Shown piece after piece: positions 31,650 to 40,030 of a stretch of DNA of 64,000 nt. The stretch is from Actibacterium sp. MT2.3-13A (GTDB taxonomy: Bacteria > Pseudomonadota > Alphaproteobacteria > Rhodobacterales > Rhodobacteraceae): assembly GCF_018139985.1 (NCBI RefSeq), contig NZ_JAGSOU010000002.1:124001-188000 (forward strand), read 5' to 3'. The notes below the pieces were generated by a model. The model did not search any database. It saw only the letters and a program-made list of their open reading frames with translations, and had not been told where the DNA came from. A program made the translations under genes and the position numbers. Numbering within the stretch: the first letter of the stretch is position 1; each line of letters starts with the position of its first letter.

Positions 31650-33062
31650 ATGGAACCCTTGACCTGGACGGGCGCGATCGGCCCGTATCTGAACCCCGCG
31701 CTGGGCCTCGCCGTGGCGGTGCTGGCGCTGTCGATTCTGACCCATGCCGGGCTGGCGATCGCGCGGTTGGGTGGCGTCGCGCGGCCTGGCGCCGGGGCCG
31801 CCGGCAGCCATGCCGCAGCCGCAGCCGGCCGGGTGACGCGCTGGAGCCTTTTCGCCGTGCTGGCGCTGATCGTGATCTACCTGGTCGCGGGCATCGTGGC
31901 GCCGGTCGAGGCCAAGGGCATCATCGGCCGCATCTCCACCCGCTTCCTGCCGGTCTGGATCGCGCTGGCCGCGACCTTCGCCCTGTCCATCGCCTTCAAG
32001 CGCCGGCTGGGGCTCTACGGCAATCTGTTCGACAACAGGGTGGGGATGATCGGCTTCGCCCTGGTGATGTTCTGGGTCTATTCGGCGCTTTTCGCGGATG
32101 TGATCGTCACCCATGACCCGGTCGGCGACGTTATCTCGGGGATGAAGAACAAGGCGCCGGGCACGCCGCTGCGCAGCCCCGGCGAAGGCGTCTACGGATA
32201 CTACCTGCTGGGCGGCGACGCGCTGGCGCGCGACGTGTTCTCGCGCATGGTGGCAGGCGCGCGGGTGGTGCTGACCATCGCGCCGGCGGCGACGCTGTTC
32301 GCCTTCATGGTGGGGATCACGCTGGGCGTGCCCGCGGGCTATCTCGGGGGCAGGTTCGACACCGCGCTCTCCTTCGTTGCCAATCTCGTGCTGGCCTTCC
32401 CGGTGATCCTGCTGTTCTTCCTGCTGGTCACGCCCGAGATCATCGCCATGGGCGTGCCGAAATACATGGCGGAGGTGCTGTTCCTGTTTCCGGTCGTCTT
32501 CCTCGTGATCCTGTGGAATTCCCGGTTCCACACCAGGCCGATGACACGCAACATCCATGTCGGGCTGACGGTGCTGATCGGCGGCTGGCTCTATCTGGGG
32601 CTCGCCTGGGACGCCGACCCGCTGGGGCTGGTCTCCATCCCCGGAGGGGTGCTGATCGTCTTCGTCTCGGTGGTCTTCGTCAATTCGCCCACCGTGTTCC
32701 GTATCGTGCGGGGTCTGACGCTGGACATCCGCACCCGTGACTATGTGGCCGCCGCCCAGACCCGCGGCGAGGGCGCGTGGTACATCATGCTGTGGGAGAT
32801 CCTGCCCAACGCGCGCGGGCCGCTGCTGGTCGATTTCTGCCTGCGCATCGGCTACACCACGATCCTTCTGGGAACGCTGGGCTTCTTCGGCCTCGGCCTG
32901 CCGCCCGACAGCCCCGACTGGGGCACCTCGATCAACGCGGGCCGGGGGTTGCTGCAATTCTTCCCCTTCCCGCCGCTGGTGCCCGCCGTCGCCATCATGA
33001 GCCTCGTTCTGGGGCTGAACCTGCTGGCCGACGGGCTGCGCGAAGAAAGCCTGAAGGACTGA
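31650..33062 (+). CDS. ABC transporter permease, DppC type with N-terminal extension
   Basis: At 470 residues this permease is about 170 longer than ordinary DppC. The extra N-terminal part has three hydrophobic segments (about residues 12-35, 60-80 and 92-112). The normal DppC body follows from NRVGMIGFALVMFWVYSALF, with GITLGVPAGYLGGRFDTALS and the coupling loop RDYVAAAQTRGEGAWYIMLW. A further pair of helices interrupts the usual body (about 265-330). AAAGGGGAGC precedes the ATG. The substrate is not determined by the sequence. Confidence 0.9.
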   Translation: MEPLTWTGAIGPYLNPALGLAVAVLALSILTHAGLAIARLGGVARPGAGAAGSHAAAAAGRVTRWSLFAVLALIVIYLVAGIVAPVEAKGIIGRISTRFLPVWIALAATFALSIAFKRRLGLYGNLFDNRVGMIGFALVMFWVYSALFADVIVTHDPVGDVISGMKNKAPGTPLRSPGEGVYGYYLLGGDALARDVFSRMVAGARVVLTIAPAATLFAFMVGITLGVPAGYLGGRFDTALSFVANLVLAFPVILLFFLLVTPEIIAMGVPKYMAEVLFLFPVVFLVILWNSRFHTRPMTRNIHVGLTVLIGGWLYLGLAWDADPLGLVSIPGGVLIVFVSVVFVNSPTVFRIVRGLTLDIRTRDYVAAAQTRGEGAWYIMLWEILPNARGPLLVDFCLRIGYTTILLGTLGFFGLGLPPDSPDWGTSINAGRGLLQFFPFPPLVPAVAIMSLVLGLNLLADGLREESLKD

Positions 33063-33074
33063 GGGAGAGGGATC

Positions 33075-35159
33075 ATGGCGAAATGGCAGTATGACGGCCC
33101 GGTTCTGGAGATCGACCGCCTCTCGATCAGCTTCTTCACGCGGCTGCGCGAGATCCCGGCGGTGATGGATTTCTCGGTCACCGTGCAGCCGGGCGAGGCG
33201 GTGGGCCTCGTCGGCGAATCCGGCTGCGGCAAGTCCACCGTGGCGCTGGGGGTGATGCAGGACCTCGGCGTCAACGGCCGCATCGTTGGCGGCACGATCA
33301 GGTTCAAGGGCCGCGACCTCGGCGCGATGTCCGAGACCGAGCTGCGCGGCCTGCGCGGCTCAGAGATCGCGATGATCTACCAGGAGCCGATGGCCAGCCT
33401 GAACCCCGCCATGCGGGTCGGCCGGCAGCTGATGGAAGTGCCGATGATCCACGAGGGCCTGTCGGCAAAGGCGGCCTACGATCGCGCGCTGGCGATGGTC
33501 GAGGACGTGAAACTGCCCGACCCCAAACGCATCCTGAACAGCTATCCGCACCAGCTGTCGGGCGGGCAGCAGCAGCGCATCGTCATCGCCATGGCGCTGA
33601 TGTCAAAGCCCTCGCTGCTGATCCTAGACGAACCCACCACCGCGCTCGACGTCACGGTCGAGGCCGCAGTCGTCGCTCTGGTCAAGGAGCTGGGCCGGAA
33701 ATACGGCACATCCATGCTGTTCATCAGCCACAACCTCGGGCTGGTGCTGGAGACCTGCGACCGCATCTGCGTGATGTATTCCGGCGAGGCGGTGGAGCGC
33801 GGCTCGATCGGGGACGTGTTCGACGAGATGCGGCACCCCTACACGCAGGCGCTGTTCCGCTCGATCCCGCTTCCCGGCGCGGACAAGAACGCGCGGCCGC
33901 TGGTGGCGATCCCGGGCAATTTCCCCCTGCCCCACGAACGGCCGCCGGGATGCAACTTCGGTCCCCGCTGCGACTATTTCGAGGCCGGGCGCTGCGACGC
34001 GCAGGACGTCCGCATGACCCCCGTGCACGGCAATGACCGCCACGAGACCCGCTGCCTGAAATTCCGCGAAATCGACTGGAGCGCACCGCCCGCGCCCCCC
34101 GCCCGCAGCGAAACCGCCGAGCCGGGCCCTGTCGTGCTGAAGATGGAGCAGCTCAGGAAATATTACGAGGTCGCGGCCAGCAAGATCTTCGGCGGCGGCG
34201 CGAAACGGGTGGTCAAGGCGAACGAGACCCTCTCCTTCGAAGCGCGCGAGGGCGAGACGCTGGCCATCGTGGGCGAATCCGGTTGCGGCAAGTCCACCTT
34301 CGCCAAGGTGCTGATGGGGCTGGAGACCGCCACGGGCGGCACGATCCTGCTCGACGGGCAGGAGATCCAGGACATCCCCATCCAGAAACGCGACACCAGG
34401 ACGGTCTCGGACATCCAGATGGTGTTCCAGAACCCGTTCGACACGCTGAACCCCGCGATGAGCGTGGGCCGGCAGATCATGCGCGCGCTTGAGGTCTTCG
34501 GCGTGGGCGGGACCGAGGCCGCGCGACGGCAGAGGATGCTGGAGCTGCTGGACCTGGTGAAACTGCCCCGCGAATTCGCCGGCCGCATGCCGCGGCAGCT
34601 GTCGGGCGGGCAGAAACAGCGCGTGGGCATCGCGCGGGCCTTCGCCGGCGGCGCGCGGATCGTGGTCGCGGACGAGCCGGTCTCGGCGCTGGACGTCAGC
34701 GTGCAGGCCGCGGTGGCCGACCTGCTGCTTGAGATCCAGCGCGAGAACAGAACGACGCTGCTGTTCATCGCCCATGACCTCAGCATCGTGCGCTATCTCG
34801 CCGACCGGGTGATGGTTATGTATCTCGGCCATGTGGTCGAGATGGGAACGACCGACCAGGTGTTCTCGCCCCCCTACCACCCCTATACAGAGGCTCTGCT
34901 TTCGGCGGTGCCCATCGCCGACACCCATGTCCAGAAACAGCGCATCGTGCTGGAGGGCGACGTGCCCTCGGCGATCGACCCGCCGCCGGGCTGCCCGTTC
35001 CAGACCCGCTGCCGCTGGAAGGCCGAGGTGCCGGGCGCGCTGTGCGAGACGCAGGTGCCGCCGATCCGCACAGTGCAGGGCGGCCACCAGATCAAGTGCC
35101 ACCTCAGCGAGGACTGGCTGGCCCGGATGGAGCCGGTGATCCGGATCGCCGCGGAGTGA
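33075..35159 (+). CDS. Fused double ABC ATPase (DppD-DppF type)
   Basis: Two complete nucleotide-binding domains occur in one 694-residue chain. The first (about 10-330) has Walker A GESGCGKST, signature LSGGQQQR and Walker B LLILDEPTTALD. The second (about 360-690) has GESGCGKST, LSGGQKQR and IVVADEPVSALD. Each ends in the oligopeptide-type C-terminal extension with a Cys-rich motif (GCNFGPRCDYFEAGRCD and GCPFQTRCRWK), which in this family can bind an iron-sulfur cluster. It is the last gene of the operon, 12 bases after the permease. Confidence 0.95.
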   Translation: MAKWQYDGPVLEIDRLSISFFTRLREIPAVMDFSVTVQPGEAVGLVGESGCGKSTVALGVMQDLGVNGRIVGGTIRFKGRDLGAMSETELRGLRGSEIAMIYQEPMASLNPAMRVGRQLMEVPMIHEGLSAKAAYDRALAMVEDVKLPDPKRILNSYPHQLSGGQQQRIVIAMALMSKPSLLILDEPTTALDVTVEAAVVALVKELGRKYGTSMLFISHNLGLVLETCDRICVMYSGEAVERGSIGDVFDEMRHPYTQALFRSIPLPGADKNARPLVAIPGNFPLPHERPPGCNFGPRCDYFEAGRCDAQDVRMTPVHGNDRHETRCLKFREIDWSAPPAPPARSETAEPGPVVLKMEQLRKYYEVAASKIFGGGAKRVVKANETLSFEAREGETLAIVGESGCGKSTFAKVLMGLETATGGTILLDGQEIQDIPIQKRDTRTVSDIQMVFQNPFDTLNPAMSVGRQIMRALEVFGVGGTEAARRQRMLELLDLVKLPREFAGRMPRQLSGGQKQRVGIARAFAGGARIVVADEPVSALDVSVQAAVADLLLEIQRENRTTLLFIAHDLSIVRYLADRVMVMYLGHVVEMGTTDQVFSPPYHPYTEALLSAVPIADTHVQKQRIVLEGDVPSAIDPPPGCPFQTRCRWKAEVPGALCETQVPPIRTVQGGHQIKCHLSEDWLARMEPVIRIAAE

Positions 35160-35207
35160 CGCAAGGGCCCGGATGATTTGGCGGCGCGTTTCTGCTATGG
35201 CGGGGCC

Positions 35208-35543
35208 ATGAGCCGTTTCGCCCCCCTGCCCGAGCCCCCCTATTACGCCGTGATCTTCACCGCGCAGCGGAGCGCGGGCGATCACGGCTACGCCGCGATG
35301 GCCGACGAGATGTCGGCGCTCGCGGCCGCCCGGCCCGGCTATCTGGGCATGGAAAGCACCCGCGACGAGACCGGCCTCGGCATCACCGTCAGCTACTGGG
35401 CCGACGAGGCCGCGCTGATCGCCTGGAAACAGCAGGCCCGGCACCTGCTGGCGCAGAAACTGGGGCACGAGCGGTGGTATGAGCATTACACCCTGCGCGT
35501 GGCGCGGGTGGAACGTGCCTATGACGGGCCCGAGGGGCGCTGA
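35208..35543 (+). CDS. Antibiotic biosynthesis monooxygenase (ABM) domain protein
   Basis: The 111-residue protein is a single ferredoxin-like ABM domain: YYAVIFTAQRS (strand 1), helix YAAMADEMSALAAARPGYLG, ISYWADEAALIAWKQQ-type strand and helix, and RWYEHYTLRVARVERAY. Members include heme-degrading, quinol-oxidising and many uncharacterised proteins; no catalytic assignment can be made here. The ATG at 35208 is preferred over an upstream TTG. It stands alone after the ABC operon. Confidence 0.8.
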   Translation: MSRFAPLPEPPYYAVIFTAQRSAGDHGYAAMADEMSALAAARPGYLGMESTRDETGLGITVSYWADEAALIAWKQQARHLLAQKLGHERWYEHYTLRVARVERAYDGPEGR

Positions 35544-35566
35544 GCGTCATTCCGTCGGAAAGGCGC

Positions 35567-36160
35567 CTAGCTGCCCCAGATCGCGCGGACGTAGTTCCGG
35601 GTCTCGCTATAGGGCGGCACGCCGCCGTGTTTCTGCACCGCCTCGGGGCCGGCGTTATAGGCCGCCAGCGCCAGACGCCAGTTGCCGAACCGCTCGTATT
35701 GCTGGCGCAGGTAGCGCGCCCCGCCCTCGAGGTTCTGACGCGGATCATGGGGATCGACCCCCAGCTTGCGCGCGGTGCCGGGCATCAGCTGCGCCAGCCC
35801 GATCGCGCCCTTGTGGCTTTTCGCACCGGGGTGCCAGCCGCTTTCCTGTTGCACCAGCCGCAGGAACAGGTCCTCGGGCACGTTGTGCAGCGCCGCGGCG
35901 TTGCGCGCCATCTGCAGGAATTCGCCGCGGTATTTGCCCCCATAGGCCGGGCTGCCGAATTTCGACGGCGTGATCACCGGAGCGGGCTGCAGGCGAACGG
36001 AATTCGAATATTGCTGCGCGGCGCGGGTATCGAGAAGCCGGGTCTGCGACTTGAACAGCCGCGCGCGGGATTTGGAGCTGGCCGAATAGCTGTCGGCCAG
36101 CGCCGCGCCCGCCGCCAGCCCCCCCGCCAGGGCCAGGATCGCCACCCTTCGAACAAACAT
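35567..36160 (-). CDS. Lytic transglycosylase (SLT domain)
   Basis: This periplasmic enzyme cleaves peptidoglycan glycan strands to 1,6-anhydro-muropeptides. The 197-residue precursor has a signal peptide ending ALADS, a basic linker and a C-terminal SLT domain (about 80-195). The domain shows catalytic Glu E106 in [36 protein letters not shown] and [13 protein letters not shown], the four classic family 1 motifs. It is small compared with Slt70, so it consists of little more than the catalytic domain. GAGGGGGG precedes the ATG. It is divergent from ssb. Confidence 0.94.
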   Translation of the reverse strand: MFVRRVAILALAGGLAAGAALADSYSASSKSRARLFKSQTRLLDTRAAQQYSNSVRLQPAPVITPSKFGSPAYGGKYRGEFLQMARNAAALHNVPEDLFLRLVQQESGWHPGAKSHKGAIGLAQLMPGTARKLGVDPHDPRQNLEGGARYLRQQYERFGNWRLALAAYNAGPEAVQKHGGVPPYSETRNYVRAIWGS

Positions 36161-36323
36161 GTCGCCCCCCTCAGAAATCTGCGCGCAATATAACGCAAAA
36201 CCCGGTTTTCACCAGTCCCCGGGCAACTTCTTGCCGAAAGGGCCGCGCGATTTGACCTTCCATTAACGCTGATGGGGTGGTGTAACCCTAGGACCAGACA
36301 CACGCAGATTCGGGGAGCGACAC

Positions 36324-36839
36324 ATGGCAGGTTCGGTGAACAAGGTAATCCTGGTGGGCAATCTGGGCCGCGACCCCGAGGTGCGCAGCTTCCAGAATGG
36401 CGGCAAGGTGTGCAACCTGCGCATCGCCACCTCGGAAACCTGGAAAGACCGCAACACCGGCGAGCGCCGCGAAAAGACCGAGTGGCACTCGGTCGCGATC
36501 TTTTCCGAGGGCCTCGTGCGGGTCTGCGAGCAATATCTCCACAAGGGCTCGAAGGTCTATATCGAGGGCCAGCTTCAGACCCGCAAATGGCAGGACCAGT
36601 CGGGCCAGGACCGCTATTCCACCGAGGTCGTCCTGCAAGGGTTCAACGGCACGCTGATCATGCTCGACGGCCGCGGCGAAGGCGGCGGGCAATCGGGCGG
36701 CTACGGCGCGGGCGGCGGCGGCTACGGCGCGCCCTCGGGCGGCTACGACCAGGGGGCGCCGGGCGGCTACGACCAGGGCGCAATGGGCGGCGGCGCACCC
36801 TCCCCCTCGCGCGATCTCGACGACGAGATCCCGTTCTAA
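36324..36839 (+). CDS. ssb: Single-stranded DNA-binding protein
   Basis: SSB coats ssDNA during replication, repair and recombination and recruits partners through its acidic tip. The 171 residues have an OB fold (about 1-112: [38 protein letters not shown]), a flexible Gly/Gln/Tyr-rich linker with GGYDQGA-like repeats, and the conserved tail DLDDEIPF. Although ssb is often SOS-linked, I saw no LexA-type site in the 163 bases upstream. Confidence 0.97.
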   Translation: MAGSVNKVILVGNLGRDPEVRSFQNGGKVCNLRIATSETWKDRNTGERREKTEWHSVAIFSEGLVRVCEQYLHKGSKVYIEGQLQTRKWQDQSGQDRYSTEVVLQGFNGTLIMLDGRGEGGGQSGGYGAGGGGYGAPSGGYDQGAPGGYDQGAMGGGAPSPSRDLDDEIPF

Positions 36840-36869
36840 GGACTTCCCCAGCCCGCGGAGGGCGACGCG

Positions 36870-37949
36870 ATGACATGGTCCTTCCCCATCGGACGGCTGT
36901 TCGGCTCGGAGTTGAGGGTGCACGCCACCTTCTTCCTGCTGCTGCTCTGGGTGGGGGCGGTCGCCTATGCCGAGGGCGGCCCGGCGGCGGCGGTGGAGAA
37001 CGTGCTGTTCATCGTGGCGCTTTTCGCCTGCGTGGTGGCGCATGAGTTCGGCCATGCCCTGACCGCGCGGCGCTACGGCATCAGGACCCCCGACATCACC
37101 CTGCTGCCGATCGGCGGCATGGCCCGGCTGGAACGCCTGCCCGAAAAGCCGCTGCGCGAGATCGCGGTGGCGCTGGCCGGTCCCGCCGTCAACGTGGCGA
37201 TCTGGGCGGCGCTGACGCTGATCACCGGCGTGCAGTCCCAGATCGACGCCCTCGGCGCGATCGAGGATCCGGGCGTCGGCATCGTCGAGCGGCTGGCCGC
37301 GGTCAACCTGTTCCTGGCGCTGTTCAACCTGTTGCCGGCCTTCCCGATGGATGGCGGGCGGGTGCTGCGCGCGGTGCTGGCGATGGGGATGAGCCGGGTC
37401 AAGGCGACCCGCGTCGCGGCCGGTGCGGGGCAGGTGCTGGCCTTCCTCTTCGGCTTCCTCGGCCTGACCGGGGGCAACCCGATCCTGCTGTTGATCGCGG
37501 TGTTCATCTTCATGGCGGCGGCGGCCGAACGTTCGGACGTGGCGCTGCGCGCGGCGGCGCGCAGCCTGCGGGCGCGCGATGCGATGATCACCAGCTTCGA
37601 ATCCCTCCGCCGCGACGACAGCCTTCAGGCCGCCAGCAACGCCCTGATCCGAACCACGCAGCACGAATTTCCGGTGCTCGACGCCGGGGGCCGGCCCGAG
37701 GGCGTGCTGACCCGCGGCGCGCTCTTCACCGCGCTCAACAGCGCGCAGCCGCCGCATCATGTCGGCGAGATCATGGCCGGCCCGCCGCCCAGCGTCGCGC
37801 TGACCGCGCCTCTGGACGCCGCGCTGGACGCGCTGTTCCAGGAGACCGCCGCGGCGGTGGCGGTGGTCGCACGCGACGGGCGGATGGTCGGCTACATCAC
37901 GCGCGAGAACATCGGCGAACTGATGGTCGTCAGCGGGCAGGAGCGCTAG
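36870..37949 (+). CDS. Site-2 protease family zinc metalloprotease with CBS domains (M50B)
   Basis: The 359-residue membrane protein has HEFGH near residue 57 in the second helix, the third zinc ligand in NLLPAFPMDGGRVLR, and five to six membrane segments in the first 220 residues. Two CBS domains follow (about 230-350, VGEIMAGPPPSVAL and GRMVGYITRENIG). This SpoIVFB-like class with CBS modules senses nucleotides or similar ligands; substrates in Gram-negative bacteria are mostly unknown. GGAGGG precedes the ATG, 30 bases after ssb. Confidence 0.9.
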   Translation: MTWSFPIGRLFGSELRVHATFFLLLLWVGAVAYAEGGPAAAVENVLFIVALFACVVAHEFGHALTARRYGIRTPDITLLPIGGMARLERLPEKPLREIAVALAGPAVNVAIWAALTLITGVQSQIDALGAIEDPGVGIVERLAAVNLFLALFNLLPAFPMDGGRVLRAVLAMGMSRVKATRVAAGAGQVLAFLFGFLGLTGGNPILLLIAVFIFMAAAAERSDVALRAAARSLRARDAMITSFESLRRDDSLQAASNALIRTTQHEFPVLDAGGRPEGVLTRGALFTALNSAQPPHHVGEIMAGPPPSVALTAPLDAALDALFQETAAAVAVVARDGRMVGYITRENIGELMVVSGQER

Positions 37950-38102
37950 CGTCCGCCCGGGCAGCGCCGCCCCTCCCCACGGTGAGGGCGCGATCGCGCC
38001 AATCGGGGGCAGGCACCGCCCCAGGCGCACGAACCTCTGCGCGCGGCTCTTGTCACTGGCAGTATATCCGCGCCCTGCGGGAGCGTTTCATGGTGCCGCG
38101 GC

Positions 38103-39212
38103 TCAGCGCGCGGCCAGCGCCTCGTCCAGCACCGCGCGCAGCGCCTCGCGGTCCACTTCCGAGGTCACGAAGGCCCGCCCGATGCCGCGCGCAAGAATGA
38201 AGCGCAGCTTGCCGTCGAGCACCTTCTTGTCCTGCGCCATCAGCCCGATCAGGGCCTCCGTTCCGGGCAGGTCGCCGGGGATGTCGGCCAGATCCTTTTT
38301 CATGCCCATCTCGGCCAGATGCGCGCGCACACGCGAGGGCTCCTCCTGGGCACACAGCCCCATCCGCGCCGACAGCTCGAACGCCAGCGCGCAACCGATC
38401 GCCACCCCCTCGCCGTGCAGCAGCCGGTCCGAATAGCCGGTCGCGGCCTCCAGCGCGTGGCAGAAGGTGTGGCCGAGGTTCAGCAGCGCGCGGTCGCCCT
38501 GCTCGGTCTCGTCGCGCACCACGATCTCGGCCTTCATCTCGCAGGAGCGGCGCACCGCGTAGGCGCGCGCGGCCATGTCGCCGGCCGCCAGCGCCGGGCC
38601 GTTCGCCTCGAGCCATTCGAAGAACTCGGCGTCGCCCAGCAGCCCGTATTTCACCACCTCGCCATAGCCAGCCAGGAAATCGCGCGCCGTCAGCGTGCCG
38701 AGGATGCCGATATCGGCCAGCACGAGGCTGGGCTGGTGAAAGGCCCCGATCAGGTTCTTGCCGAGGGGCGAATTGATGCCGGTCTTGCCGCCGACCGAGC
38801 TGTCCACCTGCGCGAGCAGCGTCGTGGGCACCTGAACGAAGCGAACGCCGCGGCGAAGAACGGCCGCGGCGAAGCCCGCCAGATCGCCGATCACCCCGCC
38901 GCCGAAGGCCAGCACCATGTCGCGGCGCTCGACCTTCTGTTCGATCAGCCATTCCACGGCGCGGCTGAACTGCTCCCACCCCTTGGTGGCCTCGCCCGGC
39001 GGCAGGGCCAGAGCGACCATCTCGATGTCCGCCCCGGCCAGCCCCGCGCGCAGGGCGTCCAGATGCAGGGCGGCCACGGTCTCGTCGGTGATCACCGCCA
39101 CCCGGGGCCGGCTGAGAAGCGGCGCGATTTCCTGCCCTGCGCGGCCGATCAGCCCCTCGCCGATGCGGATGTCGTAGGCGCGGCCCTCCAGTGGAACGTG
39201 AACGGTCTGCAT
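38103..39212 (-). CDS. aroB: 3-dehydroquinate synthase
   Basis: AroB cyclises DAHP to 3-dehydroquinate with NAD and a divalent metal, step 2 of the shikimate pathway. The 369 residues show GGGVIGDLAGFAA, the VDSSVGGKTGIN loop, AGYGEVVKYGLLGD and the metal ligand in LNLGHTFCHALE with the later HGEGVAIG. aroK ends four bases upstream, so aroK-aroB form a small operon, a widespread arrangement. Confidence 0.97.
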   Translation of the reverse strand: MQTVHVPLEGRAYDIRIGEGLIGRAGQEIAPLLSRPRVAVITDETVAALHLDALRAGLAGADIEMVALALPPGEATKGWEQFSRAVEWLIEQKVERRDMVLAFGGGVIGDLAGFAAAVLRRGVRFVQVPTTLLAQVDSSVGGKTGINSPLGKNLIGAFHQPSLVLADIGILGTLTARDFLAGYGEVVKYGLLGDAEFFEWLEANGPALAAGDMAARAYAVRRSCEMKAEIVVRDETEQGDRALLNLGHTFCHALEAATGYSDRLLHGEGVAIGCALAFELSARMGLCAQEEPSRVRAHLAEMGMKKDLADIPGDLPGTEALIGLMAQDKKVLDGKLRFILARGIGRAFVTSEVDREALRAVLDEALAAR

Positions 39213-39216
39213 GTTC

Positions 39217-39762
39217 TCAGGTCCTTTCCAGCACGTCCGGCCGCGTCTCGAGCGCGGCGATCACGGCGTCGGTCATGTCCTCGATCGAATATTCCGGGCG
39301 CCCCTCGACCACCAGATCGGCCTGTTCGTAGAACGGCACCCGTGCCGCGTGGATATCGGCGAGCGTCTGGTAGGGGTTCGCGGTGCGCAGCAGCGGGCGC
39401 GTGTCGCGGTGGCGGACGCGGTTCCACAGCAACTCCAGATCGGCCTTCAGCCAGACCGACACGCCCTTTTCCGTGATGATGCGGCGATTGCGCTCCGACA
39501 GGAAGGCGCCGCCGCCGGTGGACAGCACGCCGCGCTCCTCGTCCAGCAGGCGGGCGATGACCTGGCTTTCCTTCTCGCGGAAGAACGCCTCGCCGTCGCG
39601 CTCGAAAATCTCGGCGATGGACATGTTTGCGGCCTTGACGATCTCTTCGTCGCTGTCGAGGAAGGGCACCTCCAGCCGCCGGGCCAGCGCGGTTCCCACC
39701 GCCGTCTTGCCCGCGCCCATCATGCCCACCATCACGATCGTCTTTTTCAGCCGCCAGCCCAA
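39217..39762 (-). CDS. aroK: Shikimate kinase
   Basis: AroK phosphorylates shikimate at the 3-OH with ATP. Features are the P-loop GMMGAGKTAVG, LDSDEEIVKAA (substrate Asp), STGGGAFLSERNR and the lid region RHRDTRPLLR. The start is set at the TTG at 39762 (181 residues) because AGGAGG lies nine bases upstream. An ATG at 39792 gives ten more residues (MRKSGRRAPI) but its AGGGGG is only about three bases away. Both versions contain all motifs. Confidence 0.93.
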   Translation of the reverse strand: MGWRLKKTIVMVGMMGAGKTAVGTALARRLEVPFLDSDEEIVKAANMSIAEIFERDGEAFFREKESQVIARLLDEERGVLSTGGGAFLSERNRRIITEKGVSVWLKADLELLWNRVRHRDTRPLLRTANPYQTLADIHAARVPFYEQADLVVEGRPEYSIEDMTDAVIAALETRPDVLERT

Positions 39763-39831
39763 GATGGGCGCCCTCCTGCCTGATTTTCGCATCGGCCCCC
39801 TGAATGGCGTGAAGTCGCGGGAAATGCCATA

Positions 39832-39837
39832 TATAAT
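39832..39837 (+). promoter_or_regulatory. Consensus -10 box before the 46-aa gene
   Basis: TATAAT stands 53 bases upstream of the ATG at 39890, within the 127-base region divergent from aroK. The -35 at the matching distance (GTGAAG) is weak. The region is AT-rich compared with its surroundings. Confidence 0.4.
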
Positions 39838-39889
39838 CGTGACAAGCGCGGCATTCGCGCAGCAACGGGACAGAAAAAGAGGCAGTTCT

Positions 39890-40030
39890 ATGAGGCGGAT
39901 TTTCAAGGCACTCGTCTTCCTGGCAATCCTCGGCCTGATCGGGCTGGCGGGATTCGCCTATCTGGGATTGGGCAACATGGCGCCCGAGCGGCACGAGGTC
40001 AGCGTGCCGGTGACGCTCGATGTCGATTAA
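39890..40030 (+). CDS. Small membrane-anchored protein upstream of the exported repeat protein
   Basis: The 46-residue product has a basic start (MRRIFK), one hydrophobic segment (about residues 6-28; ALVFLAILGLIGLAGFAYL) and a short polar tail ending VPVTLDVD. AGAGG precedes the ATG. Its last 11 bases overlap the start of the next gene in another frame, so the two are translationally linked. The function is unknown; it is probably an inner-membrane peptide with a periplasmic tail that acts with the next gene product. Confidence 0.65.
   Translation: MRRIFKALVFLAILGLIGLAGFAYLGLGNMAPERHEVSVPVTLDVD

Noticed and set aside
36161-36323. LexA box upstream of ssb
   Set aside because: No GTTC-N7-GTTC or close variant is present between the lytic transglycosylase and ssb.
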